Assembly: GCA_030622115.1 (NCBI GenBank)
Contig: JAUXGN010000001.1
Coordinates: 91,764 to 155,763 of the forward strand
Direction: 5' to 3'
DNA: 64,000 bases
From: Candidatus Eiseniibacteriota bacterium
GTDB taxonomy: Bacteria > Joyebacterota > Joyebacteria > Joyebacterales > Joyebacteraceae
Shown here: positions 18,083 to 25,338 of the stretch, in pieces
How the letters are laid out: every line of letters begins with the position of its first letter
Position numbering within the stretch: position 1 is the stretch's first letter
Notes under the pieces: generated by a model
The model's input: the letters and a program-made list of their open reading frames with translations, nothing else
What the model was told of the DNA's origin: nothing
Databases searched by the model: none
Made by a program: the position numbers and the translations under genes

Positions 18083-18829
18083 ATGCGGTTTGCTACGATC
18101 GCTGTCTGGGTTCCCCTTTTTCTGATTTCCTTTATGAGTCCCGCCTCAGCGCGTTCCCTGACCTGGGAAGCGTGGGGTGAGAACGCTGTTGCCGCGAGCG
18201 CTTCTGAGGGAACGCACGCCTGGATCACGCACGGACTGTACGAGCGCGGGTCGGAGGTCGGGATGAACAAGTGGGAGGCCGCAGGGACCGCAATGGGCAT
18301 CATGCTTGTCTGGGAGGTTGTTGAGGTCAAGGGGATGGACGCGCTCGGTGTCTCGGTTCAGGATCTTGCCGCCAACTCCCTCGGTATACTCGCGGGCGTG
18401 GCGGGGCTTGGTGTTAACTACCAGTACGTCACGTTCTCCGATCCACCGGAACACGAAAAGGTGTGGATGAACATTCCGTGCGCGCCCCGGAACGACATGA
18501 GCTACTCATTCGAGCTGCAGGCGGGTCAAGTGACGGCCGGCGTGAAGTACCACGGAACTACCCAAGGCGATATCGTCATAGGTTCCGCGTCGATGCCGGT
18601 TCATACGGGCGAGACAGGCTGCAACAGTCTGATACCATACGTGGGTTACAAGTGGAAAAGCGGCTGGCACGCGGCCGCAGGATACGATGACGTAAGTGAG
18701 AACATGACGGTAGGTGACGGGTACGCGCTCAACGTCGGAAGGGTCGGCGCTGACATCACCGCACTCCTGGGCGACTGTGAACTCTCGTTCGGCCTCGGGC
18801 TCTTTGCGAACTACGACTCGATCTTCTAG
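18083..18829 (+). CDS. Exported DUF2279-like / outer-membrane protein
   Basis: This 248-residue protein starts ATG 18083 after AAGGAG (18069-18074); the frame is open further upstream without a better site. It has a signal peptide (about residues 1-23, ending ASA-RSL). Residues about 25-105 carry EGTHAWITHGLYERGSEVGMNKWEAAG, then a small-residue helix and SVQDLAANSLGILAG. This spacing is reminiscent of DUF2279 (YfiM-like) proteins. The C-terminal half shows alternating amphipathic strands ending in Phe, as in small outer-membrane barrels. The stop codon overlaps the convergent thrS stop (shared CTAG). Function unknown. Confidence 0.6.
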   Translation: MRFATIAVWVPLFLISFMSPASARSLTWEAWGENAVAASASEGTHAWITHGLYERGSEVGMNKWEAAGTAMGIMLVWEVVEVKGMDALGVSVQDLAANSLGILAGVAGLGVNYQYVTFSDPPEHEKVWMNIPCAPRNDMSYSFELQAGQVTAGVKYHGTTQGDIVIGSASMPVHTGETGCNSLIPYVGYKWKSGWHAAAGYDDVSENMTVGDGYALNVGRVGADITALLGDCELSFGLGLFANYDSIF

Positions 18830-20706
18830 CCAACGAAGATCGGTCGCACCGACAGTCGGGCAGCCACATTAAGGGGCTTGTACGGCAGTCCCTTCACCCT
18901 CTTCTCGATGGCTGCATTCAGCTGCTCTATGCTCATGGTCTCCTGATCGCCACCGCGGACTCGCACGGTGAGCGATCCGCTTTCGATCTCGTTGTCTCCA
19001 ACTACAAGCACGTATGGAATCCAATTGCGCCCGGCGTCGCGGATCTTCTTGCCCACGCTCATGTCGCGGTCGTCGAAATCGGCGCGATACGGGATTCCAG
19101 GGAGCAGTGACTCGCAGAAATCGTTGTGCCGCTCGGCCACCGGGATGATGCGCACCTGTGTGGGCGCGAGCCAGAGCGGCAGCATGGGAACTTCCTTGTT
19201 CTTTATCCTCATGGCCTGCTGTTCGAGGATGGCGCAGAGGACGCGGTCGATCGCGCCCGATACGGAGGTGTGCATAAGGATCGGATTCTTCTTCTGCCCG
19301 TCCTCATCGACGTAGGTGATGTCGAATCGCTCGGTGTTCTCGACGTCGATCTGCACGGTCGAGAGACAGAATGCCTTCCCCTGCGCGTCAACGAAGTTGA
19401 ATTCGAGCTTCGCGACGAAGTAGAAGAATCGCTCCTCCCAAATCTCGCCCAAGATCGGCCTGCCTGCCTGTTCTGCGATCGCGCGCGCGAACCCAGGGTC
19501 TTCATCAAGGAAGCCGCGCACGAACCGCACCGCCACTTCATACTCGATGCCGAAGTCATCCAGGCACTTCTGCGCAAGCTTCATCTGCGCGAGGAATTCC
19601 TCACGCGCCGAGGCCTCATCCTTCGCGAGCGTATGAAGATCCGGCATTGTGAATGTGCGCAGTCGCCTGAGACCGGCCAGCTCGCCGGTCTGCTCACGGC
19701 GGAACGAGTAGTGGCTGATCTCGTAGAGGCGGCACGGGAGCATCCGGTGTGAGAGTTGCATGTCGTGCTGCATCATGTACTGCCCGAAGCACGCCGCGAA
19801 CCTCAGGAAGAACTCCTTCTGGTCCGAGATCACGACGTACTGCCTTGCGGGGAATCTATTGAGATAGCTTTTCAGATTAGGATGCTCGTAGTCGTACATG
19901 ATGGGTGTCTCGACGCGCATGGCGCCGTACTCGTTCGTGAGCGCGCTCACCTGCTCTTCAGCAAGCCACTTGATGAGCTGGCCCTGCGGGTACCAGCGCA
20001 TGTTGCCACTGTCGGACGCCGGCTCGTAGTCGACGAGTTCCAGCCGTCTCATGAGTTCGATATGCGCCGGCGGCTCGGTGACCGCACGGGAGCCCTCGAA
20101 CTCGTAGTCGCACATCTCCTTCAGACCCGGAGCGCTCTTCATGTCGAATTCGGCGGCCGGGATATCGCTGCCGTCAGGCGTGAAGATGCGCCAGTCGGAC
20201 TTGATGTCATCTTCGGTCTTGACCGCTTCGGAGACGTGCAGATCCCCTTCTTCGCCGGCCTTCTTCTCGCCCGACATAGTAATGGTCTTCGCCAATTCGG
20301 AGAGCGGATGGCCCTTGCAGACGATGTCGAAGCCTTTGTAGAAACCGAACGGCGCTTCGAGCACTTCGAACTCCCCGGTTTCCTCCATGAGTTCGCGGAC
20401 GCGGGTGAGCAGCTTCGTTGCTACGCGTGGGGATGAGAGATCGCTCGAGAGGTGGGCGTAGGGGTAGAGCATGACCGTACCAACCGAGAGCCGTTTCGCC
20501 TGCTCGATGATGGTCGCGGCCGCCTGTGTGGCGACCGAGTCGATGTCCTTTTCATCGGCCTTTTCGGAGGCCATGAATGCGACGAGGGACTCGCCGCAGC
20601 CGCCCTTCATCCGGGACTCGTCAAGCTCAGCTAGCTTCGATACGGCCGAGGTCTTCTCTGTGACGTGGTAGCTGAACTTGTCAGCATGAATCAGAAGGAT
20701 GCGCAT
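18826..20706 (-). CDS. thrS: Threonyl-tRNA synthetase, archaeal type
   Basis: This 626-residue enzyme charges tRNA-Thr. The N-terminus (about 1-145, MRILLIHADKFSYHV...) is the archaeal D-aminoacyl-tRNA deacylase-like editing domain, not the bacterial TGS plus N2 editing module. The class II catalytic core (about 215-490) shows motif 2 around CRLYEISHYSFRREQTGEL and RLRTFTMPDLHTL, with Cys and His zinc ligands in the core. The anticodon-binding domain starts at WLAPTQVRIIPV (about 510-620). It has its own promoter. The archaeal architecture in an otherwise bacterial gene set suggests ancient transfer; some bacterial phyla are known to carry this form. Confidence 0.92.
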   Translation of the reverse strand: MRILLIHADKFSYHVTEKTSAVSKLAELDESRMKGGCGESLVAFMASEKADEKDIDSVATQAAATIIEQAKRLSVGTVMLYPYAHLSSDLSSPRVATKLLTRVRELMEETGEFEVLEAPFGFYKGFDIVCKGHPLSELAKTITMSGEKKAGEEGDLHVSEAVKTEDDIKSDWRIFTPDGSDIPAAEFDMKSAPGLKEMCDYEFEGSRAVTEPPAHIELMRRLELVDYEPASDSGNMRWYPQGQLIKWLAEEQVSALTNEYGAMRVETPIMYDYEHPNLKSYLNRFPARQYVVISDQKEFFLRFAACFGQYMMQHDMQLSHRMLPCRLYEISHYSFRREQTGELAGLRRLRTFTMPDLHTLAKDEASAREEFLAQMKLAQKCLDDFGIEYEVAVRFVRGFLDEDPGFARAIAEQAGRPILGEIWEERFFYFVAKLEFNFVDAQGKAFCLSTVQIDVENTERFDITYVDEDGQKKNPILMHTSVSGAIDRVLCAILEQQAMRIKNKEVPMLPLWLAPTQVRIIPVAERHNDFCESLLPGIPYRADFDDRDMSVGKKIRDAGRNWIPYVLVVGDNEIESGSLTVRVRGGDQETMSIEQLNAAIEKRVKGLPYKPLNVAARLSVRPIFVG

Positions 20707-20787
20707 GGTTGTCTGTCTTCCTGCGCCCGCCCGCGCGGCGCGAGAGTCCTGGGTACCGAAATCGCCGATATTGAGAGGTTTGAAGCT

Positions 20788-20816
20788 ATGCTAGCACGGA
20801 ACAGGGGGTGCGGCAA
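20788..20816 (-). promoter_or_regulatory. Sigma-70 promoter of thrS
   Basis: Read on the minus strand, TTGCCG (20816-20811) and TAGCAT (20793-20788) are separated by 17 nt. The start would be near 20780, leaving a leader of roughly 70 nt. No T-box is present in it. Confidence 0.5.
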
Positions 20817-20860
20817 GCGAAGCGGGGAGTCCAGTGCGAGAGGGCAATGATGGTGGTACC

Positions 20861-21478
20861 CTAGGAAACAGTTGGTCCTCGCCGTGATATGTGCGCACGC
20901 TCGATGGCTCTAACGAGGGTCGGAAGTACTGCGATGTGGATGGCCATGCCGATCCACCCGGCGCCGAGTGCGCCGAGCGCAAGTACGGGCGTGCGAGCGT
21001 TGATGCCGAGAAGTGGAGCCAGCCAGACCACGACCACGAGCCAGACGGCGCGTCCGATGACCATCGCCGCGATGAGTGCCAGGAGCGTCGGCGCGTAGCC
21101 GATTCCCGTCGCTTCAGCCGGCCGCATCACTCGGGCGAACCAGGGCCTCAGTAGTCCCACAACCAGCCCGTACGTTCCAAGCTCGAAGATCATCGGCACC
21201 ATGTAGAAGACCGACGGCCGACCTGTGATGAGCCCGCTCATGATGGGCGATCCCACTCCAACGATGAAGCCGCTTACCGGGCCGAGGATGAGACCTGCGA
21301 GGAAAGCCGGGATGTGCATCGGTAGAAAAATGCGCCCGCCGAACGGCATCATGTGAAAGACGACGGGCAGCACGACGCCCAGGGCCAGCAGGAGGGCGGT
21401 CCCGGTGATTGTAGTTGTCGACATCTTCATCCGGGATCCATTCGCCGAGGTCGATACCAGACGATGCGGTTCGATCAT
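20861..21478 (-). CDS. ECF-transporter substrate-binding (S) component
   Basis: This is a 205-residue, very hydrophobic protein with about five or six membrane segments. The segment PFGGRIFLPMHIPAFLAGL followed by GPVSGFIVGVGSPIMSGLITG is characteristic of vitamin/cofactor ECF S components (PF12822-like). It starts at ATG 21478, overlapping the FmdE-like stop (ATGA), so the two are co-translated. No energising A or T subunit is encoded nearby, so it must use a shared module elsewhere. The ligand is unknown; the FmdE partner makes a metal or metal-cofactor ligand possible but unproven. Confidence 0.8.
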   Translation of the reverse strand: MIEPHRLVSTSANGSRMKMSTTTITGTALLLALGVVLPVVFHMMPFGGRIFLPMHIPAFLAGLILGPVSGFIVGVGSPIMSGLITGRPSVFYMVPMIFELGTYGLVVGLLRPWFARVMRPAEATGIGYAPTLLALIAAMVIGRAVWLVVVVWLAPLLGINARTPVLALGALGAGWIGMAIHIAVLPTLVRAIERAHISRRGPTVS

Positions 21479-21948
21479 TGGTCCGCCTCCTCGGCTTCTG
21501 CGCTGGATTCGTCCCCAAACTCCTGGACGACGACGCCGCCGGCGCGAAGGCTGACGACGAGCAACTCATTCTCCGGCATCTCCCAGATCTCAAGCGCAAA
21601 TGCGTGCTGGTCATCCTCACTGCACTCGTTCTCGATCCTGTCGAAGATCTCGCGCCTGAGCGAGACCGAGAGAGTGCGGTCGCCCTTCGTCGCTTCGACG
21701 GCCATCTTCCGCTCTGCGGCGACCTCCATCCCGCCGTTTCCCGTGGTGCACGGGGTCGACAACTGAATGCCGTCCGCGAGGCAGGAGTAAGGTGGCTTCC
21801 TGCCGGTGAGGACACGGATCTTGATCGTGAAAGGCTCGTCTCCGAACTCCCGGACGATGACCCCGCCGATGCGGAGGCCTATGACAAGGAAAGGGCCGAG
21901 ATGTGTGTGGAACTCCGCGGCTCTGATGAGTTCTTCAGGGATCTGCAC
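21475..21948 (-). CDS. FmdE-family protein
   Basis: This 157-residue protein starts GTG 21948, with GGAG 8 nt upstream on the minus strand. It matches the FmdE family (PF02663, formylmethanofuran dehydrogenase subunit E): an N-terminal FHTHLGPFLVIGLRIGG corresponding to the FHGHxCPGL signature, then CLADGIQLSTPCTTGNGG with two Cys, and a long C-terminal helix. The usual Cys after the His pair is Gly here, a variant common in non-methanogens. The C-terminus is acidic and lacks the zinc finger found in longer members. Methanogenesis is not implied. The tight coupling to an ECF S component suggests a transported ligand that FmdE binds or modifies. Confidence 0.8.
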   Translation of the reverse strand: MQIPEELIRAAEFHTHLGPFLVIGLRIGGVIVREFGDEPFTIKIRVLTGRKPPYSCLADGIQLSTPCTTGNGGMEVAAERKMAVEATKGDRTLSVSLRREIFDRIENECSEDDQHAFALEIWEMPENELLVVSLRAGGVVVQEFGDESSAEAEEADQ

Positions 21949-22071
21949 GGCAATGTCTCCGGTTGGGCTGTGATCTCGCTACCGGGGCATTATACACGGG
22001 GACACTGGAGGTCTCTACTCGCTTCTTGCCGCCCGGCTTGGAGGAGGCTCATCTTTCGCCATCCCCGTCAC

Positions 22072-24993
22072 CTAGCGGACCAGGAGAATTCTCCGGGTAC
22101 TCCTGTGCTCCCCCACATGAAGTCTGAGAAGGTAGACTCCAGAGGACACCTGCAACCCGTGCGTGCCGGTTCCGTCCCAGGTTACCTCATGCCGCCCACG
22201 ACTCGGCGACCCGCGCACCAGCATTTTTACAAGCTGCCCTCGCACGTTGTAGACACCGATGCTCAGCGGTTCTCCGCGGCCCGGGCCGTCGAACCGTACA
22301 CGCACCTCGTCCGTGAAAGGATTTGGGCGTGGCGGGTAGAGTGTCACCAGGAGTTCTCCGCCAGTTGTGGCGCTCACCGCAGAGCCGACCACGACCTCCT
22401 CGCTTCCTCCTGTCAGGACGGCTCTCAGCTCGTACCAGAACGTCGTCGCCGGCCAGACAGTCGCGTCTTCGTAGACGCCGGGCAACGCCGGTGGGATCGG
22501 TGTATCGTTCACCTTGGCGAACGGACCCGCCTCCGACGTGCCGCGGTAGATCTCGAAGCCCTTAACCCCGTTCAGCGACTCGATCGTCCAGCGAAGGACG
22601 ACGGATTCCGAGGACGTTGCCGTGGCGAAGAAGCAGTCGTCCACCGGCGAGACGCCGCATCCGCCGGGGCCATGCGCTCCGATGAGTTCGCCCCACTCGT
22701 TGTTCTCGGGCAGGCACGGCGAGTTGTTGTGAAGAGTGGCTTCGCCCAGGCAGAAGAGCGGGTCCTCGAACATGTTGTCGTAGTAGTCCCCGCAGAGGCC
22801 GTCGCCACCCGCATTGCCGAAGATGCACGAGTGTGTGATTGTAGGCTCGCTCGTCCCCGCACAGACGACCGCGCTGCCGCTCGTGCTCATTGCTATGATG
22901 GTCTGTGTGAGGCTCGGCGAGGAGTTCAAGCAGTACAGCCCGCCCCCGGTGATCCCATGATTGCCGATGAAAGTGACATTCACAAAGACAGGGTTCGAAC
23001 TCCAGGTGCAGGAGACGCCGCCGCCGGTGCGGCCGTCATTGTGGCTGAATGTGACGTTTGTCAGAACCGGCGAGGAGCCGGAGCCGATGCTGGCCGCACC
23101 GCCCCAGAGGTCCGCGTGGTTCGACTCGAATGTGACGTTTGTGAGGTGCCCGCCGCAGTTCTCCCCTGCCACAAAGCCCCCACCCGACAGGGCGCTGTTG
23201 CCTTCGAAAAGGACATCCATCAAGACCGGAAAGCAGTCGTGCCGGCAGTCCATACCACCGCCGTCATAGGCGCTGTTGCCGATGAAGGAGACGTGTCTGA
23301 AGATGGGCGACGCGCCCAAGGTACAGTACACGCCTCCGCCGTATGACTCTGCGGCGTTCTCAATGAACACGAGATCGGTAAGGATGGGTGATGAGGCGTT
23401 GCAGTAGATGCCCCCTCCCTGCGCGGCCTCGTAGAGGGCGTCGGAGGCGTAGCCGTTCGTGATCGTAAAGCCGTCGATGACGGAGGTGGAGTCCTCTCCA
23501 GAGACAAAGTGAAAAGCCCGGCCCTGGTCCTCACAGTCGATGGTTGTCGACTCGGCCCCGCCGGTTCCCCTGAGCGTCATGTTGATCCCGCCGAAGTCGA
23601 GATCACGGTTCTCGGAACCAACGTACGTGCCGGGTGCGACGAGGACCGTGTCCGCCTCGGTTGTGGCGTCGATCCCTTCCCGTATCGTATCGAACGGGTA
23701 GGCCTCCGAGCCGTCCTCGATGCCGGAGCTGTTCGCGCAGTCGACGTACCACGTCGTGAGCGGGCCGCATCCCTGCCCATGCGCTCCGACGAGAACACCC
23801 CAAGGGTTGTTGGTAGGAAGGCAGGGTGACTCGGCGTGGAGGGTGTAGTCACCGCTTCCCGCTCCGCAGAAGAGCGGACTCTGGAACATATTGTCGTGGT
23901 AGTCCCCACAGAGGCTGTCGCCACCCGCATTGCCGAAGATACAGCACTGTGTGATCAAAGGGGCGCCGGACCCGTAGCAGGAGAGTCCCGGTCCACCTTC
24001 GGTGAACGCGATGATTGTTCGCTGGATGATGGGAGACGAGTCGCTCTCGCGGATAGCCGGACTGGCGTTGCCCACGAAGGAGCAGTTCGTGATCTCGGCG
24101 TGTTCAGTCTCAAGGCGCAGGGCCTCGCTTGAATTGCCCGAGAAGGTGCAGTCTGTGAACACTGGATCTGTGGGATACGAACTACAGCACCAGACAGCCC
24201 CTGCAATACCACCCGACCAGTTGCCTGAGAAGACGCAGCTCGAAAACGAACTCGAGCAGCAAGAGTAAAACGCTCCCACATCGCGGCCGGCTCCGTTGTT
24301 CAGGAATAGGCAGTCAGTGATCGTTCCCTGTTCGATGTAGAGCCCACCGCAGTCCACGTGGGCTTGGTTGCTCTCGAACGTGCAGCCGGAGACCGTCGCA
24401 ACGCCCTCGATGCGGGCTCCGCCGCCCTCGGGCGCCACGACCCAGATGAGGCCCTGTGTGCTCCATGTGGCGTTGTTCGAGAAGACGCAGTCCGTGATTG
24501 TTGCGGAGCTATTGCAGAAGAGCCCGCCGCCCTTTGCGACGTAGGATTGCGCGTAGTTGCCGGTGAATGTGCAGCGGACGATTGTCGGCGACACCGACCA
24601 CTCGCAGAACATCCCTCCCCCCCGCGCTGTGTTCTCGCCCGGGATTACGACCCGGCCGTTCGCGAGTGTGAAGCCGACGATTGTGACTGTGGTGTTGGCG
24701 CCACCCACGCAGTGAAGCACGCGGCCAAGCGCCTCCGCGTCGACAATCACGCAGTCCGCAAAGCCCGTCTCGCTGGTGAGACATATCCCGGGAGCTATTT
24801 CGATGTCGTGCTCGTAGTACGTGCCGCACGATACGAGCACCGTGTCGCCTTCACTGGCCGCATTGACTCCATCTTGTATCGTCAGGTAGTCGCCACCTCC
24901 CGCGTGGTCGACGTAGATGACATCGGCCGTTGCAGCGAGTGAAAGCAGGATGAGCACGAGGAAGGTAGCGGCAGGAGCAGCTTGCCGTTTCAT
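22072..24993 (-). CDS. Large secreted beta-helix protein with duplicated module and C-terminal sorting domain
   Basis: This is a 973-residue protein with a signal peptide (residues 1-23). Two homologous parallel beta-helix modules follow, about 24-415 and 416-795. Each opens with a YVD...G.DYLTIQDGV-type or AYPFDTIREGI segment, runs through chlamydial-Pmp-like GGGxxC and FxxN repeats, and ends with the closing block SCIFGNAGGDGLCGDYYDNMF...GAHG. A fibronectin-like segment (about 800-885) precedes a FlgD-like sorting domain (LYPPRPNPFTDEVRVRF to the C-terminus). It is probably displayed on the cell surface and binds glycans or acts as an adhesin. No catalytic residues are recognised. It is divergent from hypF. 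Confidence 0.85.
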   Translation of the reverse strand: MKRQAAPAATFLVLILLSLAATADVIYVDHAGGGDYLTIQDGVNAASEGDTVLVSCGTYYEHDIEIAPGICLTSETGFADCVIVDAEALGRVLHCVGGANTTVTIVGFTLANGRVVIPGENTARGGGMFCEWSVSPTIVRCTFTGNYAQSYVAKGGGLFCNSSATITDCVFSNNATWSTQGLIWVVAPEGGGARIEGVATVSGCTFESNQAHVDCGGLYIEQGTITDCLFLNNGAGRDVGAFYSCCSSSFSSCVFSGNWSGGIAGAVWCCSSYPTDPVFTDCTFSGNSSEALRLETEHAEITNCSFVGNASPAIRESDSSPIIQRTIIAFTEGGPGLSCYGSGAPLITQCCIFGNAGGDSLCGDYHDNMFQSPLFCGAGSGDYTLHAESPCLPTNNPWGVLVGAHGQGCGPLTTWYVDCANSSGIEDGSEAYPFDTIREGIDATTEADTVLVAPGTYVGSENRDLDFGGINMTLRGTGGAESTTIDCEDQGRAFHFVSGEDSTSVIDGFTITNGYASDALYEAAQGGGIYCNASSPILTDLVFIENAAESYGGGVYCTLGASPIFRHVSFIGNSAYDGGGMDCRHDCFPVLMDVLFEGNSALSGGGFVAGENCGGHLTNVTFESNHADLWGGAASIGSGSSPVLTNVTFSHNDGRTGGGVSCTWSSNPVFVNVTFIGNHGITGGGLYCLNSSPSLTQTIIAMSTSGSAVVCAGTSEPTITHSCIFGNAGGDGLCGDYYDNMFEDPLFCLGEATLHNNSPCLPENNEWGELIGAHGPGGCGVSPVDDCFFATATSSESVVLRWTIESLNGVKGFEIYRGTSEAGPFAKVNDTPIPPALPGVYEDATVWPATTFWYELRAVLTGGSEEVVVGSAVSATTGGELLVTLYPPRPNPFTDEVRVRFDGPGRGEPLSIGVYNVRGQLVKMLVRGSPSRGRHEVTWDGTGTHGLQVSSGVYLLRLHVGEHRSTRRILLVR

Positions 24994-25199
24994 CGTTTTC
25001 CCCCTTGTGGAGCGCGTTCGCGATGGAGGAGCGCGGTGGCAGGCAAAGTAGCACTGACTCTGGAGAGGGGACTCTACAGATGAATGCCCCTGCCTGTTGA
25101 TCGTTACATGACAAGTTTACTCCTGTAGGAGCACACCGTCAATATGCTTGGAGGAACCGACATGTCCATTGCATTGAAGCTTGCTTCGTGCGGGCCAGA

Positions 25200-25222
25200 A
25201 TCACCCGGGCCCCGCGGGTGAT
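25200..25222. promoter_or_regulatory. Inverted repeat beside the hyp promoter, candidate operator
   Basis: A perfect 8-bp inverted repeat, ATCACCCG / CGGGTGAT, lies around a 7-nt spacer and ends 3 nt upstream of the hypF -35 element. Its position between divergent genes makes a terminator unlikely and a regulator-binding site plausible. The regulator is unknown. Confidence 0.35.
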
Positions 25223-25225
25223 GGC

Positions 25226-25254
25226 TTGCGGGCACGGTTGGGGAGGGGTACTAT
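25226..25254 (+). promoter_or_regulatory. Candidate sigma-70 promoter of the hyp operon
   Basis: TTGCGG (25226-25231) and TACTAT (25249-25254) are separated by 17 nt. The start would be near 25261, about 78 nt before hypF. Confidence 0.5.
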
Positions 25255-25338
25255 CGTAGGTGTTCGAGCATCTTGGGCGGCCCGCGGCAGCGTCAGGGGC
25301 CGTTCTTGTCATGAGTGGCCGCACAGAGGGGCGTGGGC

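Larger units (their letters stand above)
24994..25338 (+). other. Divergent intergenic region between the beta-helix gene and hypF
   Basis: This 345-nt gap holds the leader of the minus-strand beta-helix gene (AAGGGGG Shine-Dalgarno just upstream of 24993), an inverted repeat at 25200-25222, and the hypF promoter at 25226-25254. I see no gene, tRNA or terminator in it. Confidence 0.6.

Noticed and set aside
20852..20860. GGTGGTACC, resembling the T-box antiterminator core, upstream of thrS
   Set aside because: It reads in the T-box direction only on the plus strand, whereas thrS is on the minus strand. It also lies outside the predicted leader and no specifier stem is visible.
21415..23346. 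643-codon open frame on the plus strand
   Set aside because: It runs antisense to the FmdE-like and beta-helix genes and shows low-complexity Arg/Ala composition with no signal or motif.
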